NCBI RefSeq assembly: GCF_044748305.1
Contig: NZ_JBIVFT010000001.1
Coordinates: 186,001 to 250,000 of the forward strand
DNA from: Arthrobacter_E sp044748305
GTDB lineage: Bacteria; Actinomycetota; Actinomycetes; Actinomycetales; Micrococcaceae
Length of the DNA: 64,000 nucleotides
Direction: 5' to 3'
The position numbers and the translations under genes are program-made. The stretch's first letter is position 1. Every line of letters begins with the position of its first letter. This document shows positions 24,992 through 33,024 of this stretch, piece by piece. The notes under the pieces were generated by a model, which ran no database searches, was not told the DNA's origin, and worked only from the letters and a program-made list of their open reading frames with translations.

Positions 24992-25959
24992 GCGTAGTGC
25001 ACCTTCTTCTCCACGAAGCGCAGCTGGAGGACGGTGACCACCAGGAGGATGGCGAAGAGGACCACGGAGATCGCTGCGGAGTAACCAGCGCGGTTGTAGG
25101 CGCCGAAGGCCTGGATGTACGCCTCGTAGATGAGGGTGCTGGTGCCGTTGCCCAGAGGGGTCATGATCCTGATCAGGTCGAAGGCCTGAAGCGAGCTGAG
25201 CATCGTGGTGATCAGCAGGAAGAACGTCGTCGGGGACAGCAGCGGCAGGGAGATGTTCAGGAAGCGCCGGAGGCCGTTGGCACCGTCCAGGGACGCGGCT
25301 TCCATCACCTCGGTGGGCAGCGATTGCAGGCCGGCGAGGAACACGACGGCGCAGTAGCCCAGGTTCTTCCAGACGTAGACCACGATCACCATGACGAGCG
25401 CCAGCTGGGGATCGTTGATCCATTCCGGGCTCTTCGCCCCCAGCCCGCGCAGGATCCAGGCGAGCACGCCGTATCCGGGGTCGAAGATGAACAGCCAGAC
25501 CAGGCCGACGCCGACGCCGGACAGGACGTACGGAGCGAAGACGGCGGCGCGGGCGAAGGTCGTGCCGCGGACCTTCGCATTCAGAGCCAGCGCGACGAGC
25601 AGCCCGAGGATCATCGAGCCGCCCACCGTGAAGAGGGTGAAGACGGCCGTCGTGCCCAGGACTCGTGGAGCGTCGTCGCTGGTGAAGAACGTGAGGTAGT
25701 TCCCGAGTCCCACGACGGTCGCGTCAGCCGAGCCGAGTGTCCAGTCGAGGGTCGAGTAGTAGATGTTGTTGATCAGCGGCAAGTAGGTGAACACCGCGAT
25801 CAGGAGCAGATTGGGAGCCGCGAAGGCCAGGAAGATTAGGAAGTCGCGACGGCGCCGGTGGCTCCAGCCGCGCCGTCGGGTCTTCATTCCGGTCGCGGTA
25901 GCGGGTACGGATGCCGCCGCCGCTGGCGCTGGGCGCCGGGAAACGTCTGTGTCAGTCAT
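24988..25959 (-). CDS. CUT1 sugar ABC transporter permease (MalF/UgpA type)
   Basis: 323 residues from ATG 25959; a TTG directly before it is possible but unlikely. Basic N-terminus (KTRRRGWSHRRRR) then six spans; the EAA loop VMEAASLDGANGLRRFLNISLPLL is clear. First gene of a three-gene sugar importer operon (this permease, second permease, binding protein). No ATPase gene is present, so a shared MsmK/UgpC-type ATPase elsewhere must energise it. Divergent from the P1 peptidase gene. Confidence 0.92.
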   Translation of the reverse strand: MTDTDVSRRPAPAAAASVPATATGMKTRRRGWSHRRRRDFLIFLAFAAPNLLLIAVFTYLPLINNIYYSTLDWTLGSADATVVGLGNYLTFFTSDDAPRVLGTTAVFTLFTVGGSMILGLLVALALNAKVRGTTFARAAVFAPYVLSGVGVGLVWLFIFDPGYGVLAWILRGLGAKSPEWINDPQLALVMVIVVYVWKNLGYCAVVFLAGLQSLPTEVMEAASLDGANGLRRFLNISLPLLSPTTFFLLITTMLSSLQAFDLIRIMTPLGNGTSTLIYEAYIQAFGAYNRAGYSAAISVVLFAILLVVTVLQLRFVEKKVHYA

Positions 25960-26165
25960 CAAGGAATCTGGGTCTTTCTGCCCACGAGGTCGGTGTGGGC
26001 CGAGTTCACTTCACCACAGCCCAGGGCCTGGAAATCCCGTGAAGCCGGCGATCCGGCGAGAGTTCCTGGACACTTCAGAGGCGGTTCACCATCTGGTCAG
26101 CGAAGCGTCTCCCCGAGTTCAGAAACGAGAGGATCCCACCACTTGTCAGGGAGGAGAATGGCTCC

Positions 26166-27122
26166 ATGGGACGCATCACGGAGGTGCCCGGCGTGCGGGT
26201 CGGGCGGGCGGAACGGGTCGGAGACGGGTGGCTGAGCGGGGTCACGGTGGTTCTGCCGCCGCCCGGCACGGTCGGTTCGGTGGATGTCCGGGGCGGTGGG
26301 CCGGGAACGCACGAAACCGATGCGCTGGATCCGTCCACCATGGTGTCCACCGTTGACGCCGTGGTTCTGACCGGTGGCAGCGCCTACGGGCTGGCCTCGG
26401 CGGGAGGCGCCCAGCTCTGGTGCGAGGAGCAGGGGAGAGGCTTCCCGGTCCGGGGCGGAGTGGTGCCGATCGTCCCCGCGGCCGCGATCTTCGACCTCGG
26501 TCGCGGCGGTGACTTCCGGGCCCGCCCCGATGCGGACATGGGCTACCGGGCGGCCCGCGACGGCGGTGAGCGCGAGGAGGGGCACGACGTCGAGCGCGGC
26601 ACGGTCGGCGCGGGAACCGGCGCGCTGATCGCCCAGGGCGCGTACAAGGGAGGGCTCGGAACGTCGGCCATCCACCTGGACGACGGCATCGTGGTCGGGG
26701 CGCTCGCGGTGGTCAACGCGCTGGGTTCTCCGATCGGGTTCGAACCAGCATCGGCGCGGAAGGATTCTCACGGTGCGCCGGACGCCGGCTCGCTCAACAC
26801 CACGCTCGCCGTCGTCGTGACGAACGCGGCCCTTGAAGTGGCCCAGTGCCGCCGAACCGCTACGGCCGCGCACGCGGGACTCGCCCGGGCGCTGAACCCG
26901 AGTCATACTCTCGCCGACGGGGACACCGTCTTCGCCTTGTCCACGGGGGAGAAAGAGGTGCTGACCGCACTTCCGACGGCGGAACGGACGCCATTTCTCA
27001 TCGGTCTGCAAAGCGCCGCGGCGGAGGCGGTCAGGCTCGCGATCCTGGATGCGGTCGCGCAGGCGGACACCGTCGAGACTCCTGCCGGGGTCTTCCCGGC
27101 CTGGCCTGCAGGGAGTGCGTGA
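26166..27122 (+). CDS. P1-family peptidase (DmpA-like, peptidase family S58)
   Basis: 318 residues. It opens with ITEVPGVRVG, has LTGGSAYGLAS (66-78 region) and the cleavage-site region DAGSLNTTLAVVVTNA near residue 220, as in DmpA/BapA-type self-processing aminopeptidases, where autocleavage frees the nucleophile. The exact nucleophile is not certain from sequence. GGAGGAG lies nine bases before the ATG. No signal peptide, so cytosolic. Last gene of the island before infA; function in this context is unclear. Confidence 0.85.
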   Translation: MGRITEVPGVRVGRAERVGDGWLSGVTVVLPPPGTVGSVDVRGGGPGTHETDALDPSTMVSTVDAVVLTGGSAYGLASAGGAQLWCEEQGRGFPVRGGVVPIVPAAAIFDLGRGGDFRARPDADMGYRAARDGGEREEGHDVERGTVGAGTGALIAQGAYKGGLGTSAIHLDDGIVVGALAVVNALGSPIGFEPASARKDSHGAPDAGSLNTTLAVVVTNAALEVAQCRRTATAAHAGLARALNPSHTLADGDTVFALSTGEKEVLTALPTAERTPFLIGLQSAAAEAVRLAILDAVAQADTVETPAGVFPAWPAGSA

Positions 27123-27354
27123 AAGCGCAGGGAACGCTATCATGGGCCGATTTAACTTCTGGCCCCGGATGCCGTACAGTTGATGGTTGGTTGTCTGTTC
27201 CGTCATGCCCTCTGCGCTGTGGTACTCCACGGCGTGGCCGCTCTACTGTGGCCGGCTCGGGGGAACGGCAGCCTGTGGGAGTGATCCCACAGGAAAACAC
27301 CCACAGTTCGTACGGCGCATCAGTGCTGTGCGGCACCAACAGTTAGCGGAGGAT

Positions 27355-27576
27355 ATGGCCAAGAAGGACGGGGTCATTGAGATCGAAGGCGTGGTGACTG
27401 AAGCTCTGCCCAACGCGATGTTCCGTGTTGAGCTGACGAACAAGCACATCGTCTTGGCACACATCTCTGGAAAGATGCGCCAGCACTACATCAGGATCCT
27501 CCCGGAGGACCGCGTGGTGGTGGAGCTGAGCCCTTACGACCTCACCCGAGGTCGTATCGTCTACCGCTACAAGTAA
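27355..27576 (+). CDS. infA: translation initiation factor IF-1
   Basis: 73 residues, exact IF-1 length, from ATG 27355 preceded by GCGGAGGA. The sequence MAKKDGVIEIEGVV...NAMFRVEL...SGKMRQHYIRILPGD-like is unmistakable. IF-1 binds the A site during initiation. The 232 bases upstream hold no gene; GCTATCATG (27136-27144) is a weak -10 candidate. It heads the alpha-operon group rpmJ, rpsM, rpsK, rpoA, rplQ. Confidence 0.97.
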   Translation: MAKKDGVIEIEGVVTEALPNAMFRVELTNKHIVLAHISGKMRQHYIRILPEDRVVVELSPYDLTRGRIVYRYK

Positions 27577-27634
27577 AAACCGCTGCCGCGGCTGGTCCGC
27601 GGCAGGGAACCCTGCAAACACGCAAAGGAACGCC

Positions 27635-27748
27635 ATGAAGGTCAAGCCGAGCGTCAAGCAGATCTGCGACAAGTGCAAAGTGATCCGCCGTAACGGCCGG
27701 GTCATGGTGATCTGCGAGAACCCGCGCCACAAGCAGCGCCAGGGCTGA
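27635..27748 (+). CDS. rpmJ: 50S ribosomal protein L36, zinc-binding form
   Basis: 37 residues (MKVKPSVKQICDKCKVIRR...). The zinc ribbon C-x2-C-x12-C-x4-H is complete (CDKC, then CENPRH). AAAGGAA precedes the ATG. Sits between infA and rpsM, the normal place. A second, cysteine-free L36 lies at 57021, so this cell can swap L36 forms. Confidence 0.96.
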   Translation: MKVKPSVKQICDKCKVIRRNGRVMVICENPRHKQRQG

Positions 27749-27926
27749 TTTCCCGCAAGGGATCAACCAGGCTGCTTGCCCACGCAAGTAACTGAAGAAG
27801 GCAGCACAAGCTGCGCTGGGACGTATTGGGCCCGGACAGCTGACCCCCGGCCCGGAGGCTGGGGCCGCACGAACGGTGCGGGTGTACTGCCTACGACCTC
27901 CGGACAACACAAGGAGAACCGCCACT

Positions 27927-28304
27927 ATGGCTCGTCTCGCTGGCGTTGACATCCCCCGCGAAAAGCGGTTGGAAATCGCGCTTACTTACATCTACGGCGT
28001 GGGCAAGACCCGTGCAAAGGAAACTCTGGCTGCCACCGGCATCAGCGCTGACGTTCGCGTCAAGGACCTGACTGACGCCGAGCTGGTTCAGCTTCGTGAC
28101 TTCATCGAGGGCAACTACAAGGTTGAGGGTGACCTTCGCCGCGAAGTCGCCGCCGACATCCGCCGCAAGGTTGAGATCGGCAGCTACGAAGGTCTGCGTC
28201 ACCGCCGCGGCCTTCCGGTCCGCGGTCAGCGCACCAAGACCAACGCACGTACCCGTAAGGGTCCGAAGCGGACCGTCGCAGGCAAGAAGAAGGCCGGCCG
28301 CTGA
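27927..28304 (+). CDS. rpsM: 30S ribosomal protein S13
   Basis: 125 residues from ATG 27927 with AAGGAGAA upstream. It begins MARLAGVDIPREKRLEIALTYIYGVG and ends with the basic RGQRTKTNARTRKGPKRTVAGKKK tail. S13 contacts P-site tRNA and L5/S19. The 178 bases between rpmJ and rpsM are untranslated and hold only short hairpins (for example CCGCAC/GTGCGG at 27866-27882). Confidence 0.96.
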   Translation: MARLAGVDIPREKRLEIALTYIYGVGKTRAKETLAATGISADVRVKDLTDAELVQLRDFIEGNYKVEGDLRREVAADIRRKVEIGSYEGLRHRRGLPVRGQRTKTNARTRKGPKRTVAGKKKAGR

Positions 28305-28356
28305 TCCCCGTAGGGATCACACCGGGTTTCACTGGAAACTTTTGTAGGAGTAGATA

Positions 28357-28758
28357 ATGCCCCCAAAGACTCGTGGCGCCATCCGCAAGCCGCGTAAGAA
28401 GGACAAGAAGAATATCGCGCTGGGTCAGGCGCACATCAAGAGCACGTTCAACAACACCATCGTGACCATCACGGATCCGTCCGGTGCTGTGATCTCCTGG
28501 GCTTCCTCCGGCGAGGTCGGGTTCAAGGGCTCCCGTAAGTCCACCCCGTACGCCGCTCAGATGGCTGCCGAGACCGCCGCCAAGCGTGCTCAGGAGCACG
28601 GCCTGAAGAAGGTCGACGTGTTCGTGAAGGGTCCGGGTTCCGGCCGCGAGACCGCCATCCGCTCCCTGCAGGCCGCTGGCCTCGAGGTCGGTTCCATCCA
28701 GGACGTGACCCCGAGCGCTCACAACGGCTGCCGTCCCCCGAAGCGCCGCCGCGTCTGA
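28357..28758 (+). CDS. rpsK: 30S ribosomal protein S11
   Basis: 133 residues. The conserved S11 segments HIKSTFNNTIVTITDPSGA, STPYAAQMAAETAA and the C-terminal DVTPSAHNGCRPPKRRRV are present. S11 lies on the platform near the E site and the anti-Shine-Dalgarno helix. GTAGGAG precedes the ATG. In many bacteria rpsD follows; here a hairpin and rpoA follow directly. Confidence 0.97.
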   Translation: MPPKTRGAIRKPRKKDKKNIALGQAHIKSTFNNTIVTITDPSGAVISWASSGEVGFKGSRKSTPYAAQMAAETAAKRAQEHGLKKVDVFVKGPGSGRETAIRSLQAAGLEVGSIQDVTPSAHNGCRPPKRRRV

Positions 28759-28766
28759 TTGCTGTG

Positions 28767-28821
28767 GTTCCGTCGCGTCGTCGCTCTTCCGAAACGGAGG
28801 GCGACGACGCGACGGCGGAAC
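28767..28821 (+). repeat. long hairpin between rpsK and rpoA
   Basis: CGTCGCGTCGTCGC (28771-28784) pairs with GCGACGACGCGACG (28801-28814); outer GTTCC/GGAAC and inner TTCCG/CGGAG pairings lengthen the stem. No T tract. It could attenuate transcription or set rpoA levels relative to the ribosomal genes. Confidence 0.75.
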
Positions 28822-28883
28822 GACGTCGATTTCCACTACCTGTGTTGCGTCATATAGCGGATGCTCGCTGAAAGGAAACCTAA

Positions 28884-29894
28884 GTGCTCATTGCACAGCG
28901 CCCCACCCTCACTGAAGAGGTAGTTTCCGAAAACCGCTCCCGGTTCGTCATCGAGCCGCTGGAGCCGGGCTTCGGTTACACCCTCGGCAACTCCCTGCGT
29001 CGTACCCTGCTCTCCTCCATCCCCGGCGCCGCTGTCACCAGCGTCCGGATCGATGGCGTGCTGCACGAGTTCACCACGGTTCCCGGTGTGAAGGAGGATG
29101 TCACTGAGATCATCCTGAACATCAAGAACCTGTCGGTGTCCTCCGAGCACGATGAGCCGGTTGTCGCATACCTGCGTAAGCAGGGCCCCGGAGTCGTGAC
29201 CGCTGCGGATATCGCTCCGCCGGCCGGCGTGGAATTCCACAACCCGGACCTGCACATCGCGACCCTGAACTCCAAGGGCAAGTTCGAACTCGAACTGACC
29301 ATCGAGCGTGGCCGTGGCTACGTCTCCGCTGCTCAGAACAAGGCAGGCGATGCAGAGATCGGCCGTATCCCGGTCGATTCCATCTACTCGCCCGTCATGA
29401 AGGTGACCTTCCGCGTGGAGGCCACCCGTGTCGAGCAGCGCACCGACTTCGACAAGCTCGTCGTCGATGTGGAGACCAAGCAGTCCATCGCCCCGCGCGA
29501 TGCCGTCGCTTCGGCCGGCACCACGCTGGTCGAGCTCTTCGGCCTGGCCCGCGAGCTCAACGTTGCCGCTGAGGGCATCGAAATCGGCCCGTCGCCCACG
29601 GACGCCGCTCTTGCGGCCGACATGGCGCTGGCCATCGAGGAACTGGACCTCACGGTCCGTTCCTACAACTGCCTCAAGCGCGAGGGCATCCACACCGTGG
29701 GCGAACTCGTGGCGCGTTCCGAAGCCGATCTGATGGACATCCGCAACTTCGGTGCCAAGTCCATCGACGAGGTCAAGGCCAAGCTTGTTGAACTGGGCCT
29801 CTCCCTGAAGGATTCGCCTCCCGGATTCGACCTGGCTGCCCGTGCAGCCGTGGCCGATGAAGACGATGCGGCCTTCAGCGACGAAGAAGCCTGA
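28884..29894 (+). CDS. rpoA: DNA-directed RNA polymerase subunit alpha
   Basis: 336 residues from GTG 28884 (AAAGGAAAC upstream). The N-terminal assembly domain shows GFGYTLGNSLRRTLLSSIPGAA; after a linker the C-terminal domain (about 245-310) has the helix-hairpin-helix LDLTVRSYNCLKREGIHTVGELVARSEADL that binds UP elements and activators. An acidic tail closes the protein. Last but one gene of the alpha operon. Confidence 0.97.
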   Translation: MLIAQRPTLTEEVVSENRSRFVIEPLEPGFGYTLGNSLRRTLLSSIPGAAVTSVRIDGVLHEFTTVPGVKEDVTEIILNIKNLSVSSEHDEPVVAYLRKQGPGVVTAADIAPPAGVEFHNPDLHIATLNSKGKFELELTIERGRGYVSAAQNKAGDAEIGRIPVDSIYSPVMKVTFRVEATRVEQRTDFDKLVVDVETKQSIAPRDAVASAGTTLVELFGLARELNVAAEGIEIGPSPTDAALAADMALAIEELDLTVRSYNCLKREGIHTVGELVARSEADLMDIRNFGAKSIDEVKAKLVELGLSLKDSPPGFDLAARAAVADEDDAAFSDEEA

Positions 29895-29962
29895 TATAGC
29901 AGATTTCGGTTTGACCGGTCCGTTGGCGGTCCGGATGAACCACCCATCTAGGAGATAGAACT

Positions 29963-30514
29963 ATGCCTACCCCCTCCAAGGGTCCGCGCCTGGGCGGCGG
30001 TCCGGCTCACGAGCGTCTCATGCTCGCGAACCTGGCCTCCCAGCTCTTCGAGCACAAGCGCATCACCACCACGGTCACCAAGGCCAAGCGCCTGAAGCCG
30101 TACGCCGAGCGTCTGGTCACCTTCGCAAAGCGTGGCGACCTGGCTTCCCGCCGCCGCGTGCTCGGCCTGATCAGCGACAAGGGCATCGTCCACGAGCTGT
30201 TCACCGACATCGCCAAGCAGGTGGAGAACCGCCCCGGCGGCTACACCCGCATCACGAAGATCGGCAACCGTAAGGGCGACAACGCTCCCATGGCCGTGAT
30301 CGAGCTCGTGCTCGAGCCGCTCTCCGCGAAGCAGGCCGTCGTCGCCGAGGCCACCCAGGCCACCGAGAAGGCTGCTCCCGCTGAGGAAGCCGTCGTCGAG
30401 GAGACCACTGAGGTCGTCGAGGAGACCGTTGAGGCTCCCGCCGCCGACGAGGCCACCGAGGCTCCGGCCGAGGAAGCCGCTGCTGAGGAAGCTGAGGAGA
30501 AGGACGCCAAGTAA
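29963..30514 (+). CDS. rplQ: 50S ribosomal protein L17
   Basis: 183 residues. L17 proper covers ~120 residues (MPTPSKGPRLGGGPAHERLMLANL..., AERLVTFAKRGDLA, GGYTRITKIGNRKGDNAPMA). The remaining ~60 residues are a Glu/Ala/Val-rich acidic tail (repeats of EEAVVEETTE type), much longer than in E. coli (127 residues total). TAGGAGATAG precedes the ATG. truA follows after 29 bases with its own apparent promoter. Confidence 0.96.
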   Translation: MPTPSKGPRLGGGPAHERLMLANLASQLFEHKRITTTVTKAKRLKPYAERLVTFAKRGDLASRRRVLGLISDKGIVHELFTDIAKQVENRPGGYTRITKIGNRKGDNAPMAVIELVLEPLSAKQAVVAEATQATEKAAPAEEAVVEETTEVVEETVEAPAADEATEAPAEEAAAEEAEEKDAK

Positions 30515-30530
30515 GGCTCCTTCGACCCAG

Positions 30531-30536
30531 TAGAAT
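30531..30536 (+). promoter_or_regulatory. -10 box of a leaderless truA promoter
   Basis: TAGAAT lies 7 bases before the truA ATG, and no Shine-Dalgarno is present. The RNA start would coincide with the start codon. No clear -35 is visible in the rplQ 3' end. Confidence 0.55.
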
Positions 30537-30543
30537 CGGGTCC

Positions 30544-31434
30544 ATGCGTTATCAGGAACCCGCCGTCACCGAATCAGGTGACGGTGGGTTCCTGCGTATC
30601 CGGATGGATCTGGCCTACGACGGCGCCCCGTTCCACGGCTGGGCGGTCCAGCCCGGCCTGCGCACCGTGCAGGGTGCGGTGGAGGAGGCGCTGGAACTCA
30701 TCCTTCGGCGGCCGCTCCGGCTGACCGTGGCCGGCCGTACGGACGCCGGTGTGCACTCACGGGGCCAGGTGGTTCATTGGGACTCCACGGCGGAGGAGTG
30801 GGAGCGGCTCGGCAGGGGCGACACCGCCCAGGCCGCCTCCGCCCTGGGGCGGAGGCTCCAGGGCGCGTTGGCAAGAGTTCTGGGGAACGATGCAGGCGCC
30901 GTCGTCGTGCACCGGGTGGTTGTTGCGGCAGCGGGCTTCGACGCCCGCTTCAGCGCGCTGTGGAGACGCTACAGCTACCGCATCGCCGACGACGCGCGCC
31001 TTCACGATCCGCTGAGCCGTGCTTTGACGCTGTGGCACAAGAAGCCGCTGGACGTCGAAGCGATGAACCGGGGTGCGGCACTATTGCTCGGCCTGAATGA
31101 CTTCCGTTCGTACTGCAAGCCTCGCGAAGGCGCGACGACGACGCGTGAACTTCAGCGTTTCGACTTCGAGCGGGGGCCCGAGGGCGTGATCACGGCGCAT
31201 GTCCAGGCGGATGCGTTCTGCCACAACATGGTGCGCGCACTCATCGGAGCCACTCTTCGCGTGGGTGAAGGGACGGAACCGCCTCCATGGCTGTGGGAGC
31301 GCCTGGAGGCGCGGCAACGGGACGCCCGCTCGGTTCTGGCGCCTGCGCACCCGCTCGTGCTGGAGCACGTCGCCTACCCGGAGGATGATCAGCTCCTCGC
31401 CCGCGCCGAGCAGACACGGGCTCTGCGGGACTGA
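30544..31434 (+). CDS. truA: tRNA pseudouridine(38-40) synthase
   Basis: 296 residues. The catalytic aspartate lies in GRTDAGVHS (about residue 66), and the second TruA motif is seen at RRYSYRI and FCHNMVRALIG. It isomerises uridines 38-40 in the anticodon arm of many tRNAs. Start chosen because a TAGAAT -10 box is 7 bases upstream and there is no ribosome site. Placement after rplQ is conserved in many bacteria. Confidence 0.95.
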   Translation: MRYQEPAVTESGDGGFLRIRMDLAYDGAPFHGWAVQPGLRTVQGAVEEALELILRRPLRLTVAGRTDAGVHSRGQVVHWDSTAEEWERLGRGDTAQAASALGRRLQGALARVLGNDAGAVVVHRVVVAAAGFDARFSALWRRYSYRIADDARLHDPLSRALTLWHKKPLDVEAMNRGAALLLGLNDFRSYCKPREGATTTRELQRFDFERGPEGVITAHVQADAFCHNMVRALIGATLRVGEGTEPPPWLWERLEARQRDARSVLAPAHPLVLEHVAYPEDDQLLARAEQTRALRD

Positions 31435-31446
31435 ACCCTCCTCGCT

Positions 31447-31686
31447 TTGCCTGGCAGGACGATTAACGATAAAGTTTTAAGTCGTTGTGCGTGTGCCCTC
31501 TCGATGATGGGTGCCGCCCGGATGATTCTGTTGCATGGATCGCACGTCCGGGCGGGCTATCGAGCTCCGGGTCTCACTGGTTCGCAAGAGCCCTCACCTC
31601 TCGTATCCGGTCGCACAGGAAACCTTGGCAGGACTTCACGCCTGCCAAACTACTTTGAACGCCAGAACAAGAACGAGGCATACACC
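31447..31686 (+). promoter_or_regulatory. rplM promoter and ~205-base leader
   Basis: TTGCCT (31447-31452) and TAAAGT (31470-31475) are spaced by 17 bases, a good sigma-A-type promoter. The transcript would carry a ~205-base leader before rplM. Near its end is a perfect hairpin TTGGCAGG/CCTGCCAA (31625-31632 with 31641-31648). Such leaders often bind a ribosomal protein (L13 leaders are known in Firmicutes); that function is inference here. Confidence 0.6.
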
Positions 31687-32130
31687 GTGCGTACGTACAC
31701 CCCGAAGCCCGGCGATGTTGATCGCCAGTGGCACGTCATTGACGCAACCGACGTCGTCCTGGGCCGTCTTGCCAGCCACACCGCCAACCTGCTGCGCGGC
31801 AAGCACAAGCCGACCTTCGCCGCTCACATGGACATGGGCGATTTCGTCATCATCATCAACGCTGAGAAGGTCGCCCTGACCGGCGCCAAGCTCGAGCAGA
31901 AGCGCGCTTACCGCCACTCCGGTTACCCGGGCGGCCTGAAGAGCGTCAACTACGCCGAATTGCTCGAGAAGAACCCCGTTCTCGCCGTGCAGAAGGCCGT
32001 CAAGGGCATGCTTCCGAAGAACTCCTTGGCTGCCGCTCAGCTGACCAAGCTCAAGGTGTACCGCGGTGCCGAGCACCCGCACGCCGCCCAGCAGCCCAAG
32101 ACTTTCGAAATCACCCAGGTCGCCCAGTAG
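31687..32130 (+). CDS. rplM: 50S ribosomal protein L13
   Basis: 147 residues from GTG 31687; an open frame continues upstream but has no L13-like sequence and GAGGC lies at a suitable distance. Features: YTPKPGDVDRQWHVIDATDVVLGRLAS, YRHSGYPGGLKS and KLKVYRGAEHPHAAQQP. L13 is an early assembly protein of the 50S subunit. Forms the standard pair with rpsI downstream. Confidence 0.96.
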   Translation: MRTYTPKPGDVDRQWHVIDATDVVLGRLASHTANLLRGKHKPTFAAHMDMGDFVIIINAEKVALTGAKLEQKRAYRHSGYPGGLKSVNYAELLEKNPVLAVQKAVKGMLPKNSLAAAQLTKLKVYRGAEHPHAAQQPKTFEITQVAQ

Positions 32131-32168
32131 TCCTGGCCACCACCCAACTTATTTTTTCAAGGAGAATC

Positions 32169-32675
32169 GTGGCTCAGAACGAAGAACTGACCACCGAGGC
32201 CGTTGAGGCCGAGGAGAACCCGACCAGCTACACCTCGGAGAGCGCCCCGGCGCAGGTTTCCGAGCAGAAGGAGCGCCCGGCCCTGACGGTGCCCGGCTCC
32301 GGTGTTGGTCGTCGCAAGGAGGCCATCGCCCGCGTGCGTGTGGTCCCCGGCACCGGCAAGTGGACCATCAACGGCCGCGAGCTGGACAACTACTTCCCGA
32401 ACAAGCTGCACCAGCAGGAAGTCAACGAGCCGTTCCGCATCCTCGAGCTCGAGGGTGCCTACGACGTGATCGCCCGCATCCACGGTGGTGGCCCCTCCGG
32501 CCAGGCCGGCGCGCTGCGCCTCGGCATCGCCCGTTCCCTGAACGAGATCGACGTCGACAACAACCGTGCCACCCTGAAGAAGGCCGGCTTCCTCACTCGT
32601 GACGCCCGCGTCATCGAGCGTAAGAAGGCCGGTCTCAAGAAGGCCCGTAAGGCACAGCAGTACTCCAAGCGCTGA
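32169..32675 (+). CDS. rpsI: 30S ribosomal protein S9
   Basis: 168 residues from GTG 32169 with AAGGAGAA upstream. The S9 domain starts near residue 41 (GSGVGRRKEAIARVRVVPGTG) and ends with the basic KKARKAQQYSKR tail whose last residue reaches the P-site tRNA. The first ~40 residues are an acidic extension not found in E. coli S9. The last codons (CCAAGCGCTGA) are echoed in inverted and direct repeats just downstream. Confidence 0.96.
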   Translation: MAQNEELTTEAVEAEENPTSYTSESAPAQVSEQKERPALTVPGSGVGRRKEAIARVRVVPGTGKWTINGRELDNYFPNKLHQQEVNEPFRILELEGAYDVIARIHGGGPSGQAGALRLGIARSLNEIDVDNNRATLKKAGFLTRDARVIERKKAGLKKARKAQQYSKR

Positions 32676-32899
32676 TTTCTCAGCCTTCCCGAAAGGGCCG
32701 GTCGCGGAGCGACCGGCCCTTTCGGGTCCCTCGGCAGAAATCAGCGCTTGGCTCCACAAGCGCTGGCTGTCGGCCCCTCGGCGCAATTCAGCGCTTGGCT
32801 CCACAAGCGCTGAGGTTGTCGTCTTCCCAAAGGGCCGGTCGCAGAACGGCCGGCCCTTTCGGGTCCCTCGGCAGAAATCAGCGCTTGGCTCCACGAGCG
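32665..32899. repeat. repeat cluster derived from the rpsI 3' end
   Basis: A 71-base unit occurs at 32692-32762 and again at 32829-32899 with 67 identical positions, and a 22-base part (TCAGCGCTTGGCTCCACAAG...) at 32788-32809. Each unit holds a GGCCGG-rich hairpin followed by AGAAATCAGCGCTTGG, the exact reverse complement of the rpsI tail and stop region (32665-32680). Together they fill the 349-base gap between rpsI and glmM; no gene is present in it. Confidence 0.85.
32688..32726 (+). terminator. terminator hairpin after rpsI
   Basis: A perfect 18-bp stem (32688-32705 with 32709-32726) with a 3-base loop lies 12 bases after the rpsI stop. It is nested within the larger AGAAATCAGCGCTTGG pairing (32665-32680 with 32736-32751). 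No T tract. Confidence 0.75.
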
Positions 32900-32919
32900 T
32901 GTTGTTCTGTGGAGTTCTT

Positions 32920-32954
32920 CAAAGGCCCGGCCGCTGTTTGCGGCTGGGCCTTTG
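32920..32954 (+). terminator. second terminator-like hairpin before glmM
   Basis: CAAAGGCCCGGCCGC (32920-32934) pairs with GCGGCTGGGCCTTTG (32940-32954), 14 of 15 positions. It follows the repeat cluster and would isolate glmM from ribosomal transcription. Confidence 0.65.
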
Positions 32955-33010
32955 CCGTACCTGGGGCGCCCGTGAGGGGTGTGGGTCCCGGGGGTTTGGG
33001 CGCGGTCGGC

Positions 33011-33016
33011 TAGAAT
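33011..33016 (+). promoter_or_regulatory. -10 box of a leaderless glmM promoter
   Basis: TAGAAT is 8 bases upstream of the glmM ATG; there is no ribosome site. The RNA start should fall at or one base before the ATG. Confidence 0.6.
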
Positions 33017-33024
33017 CTTGTTCG

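Noticed and set aside
31447..31686. 80-codon extension upstream of rplM
   Set aside because: No L13 similarity; the region has a promoter and hairpin and is better read as an untranslated leader.
32692..32899. The 71-base direct repeat as a CRISPR array
   Set aside because: Only two full copies, with hairpins and a partial copy between, no regular spacers and no cas genes.
32599..33024. 142-codon extension upstream of glmM
   Set aside because: It crosses rpsI, two hairpins and the repeat cluster; glmM begins with the family-typical MSRLFGTDGVRG at 33025.
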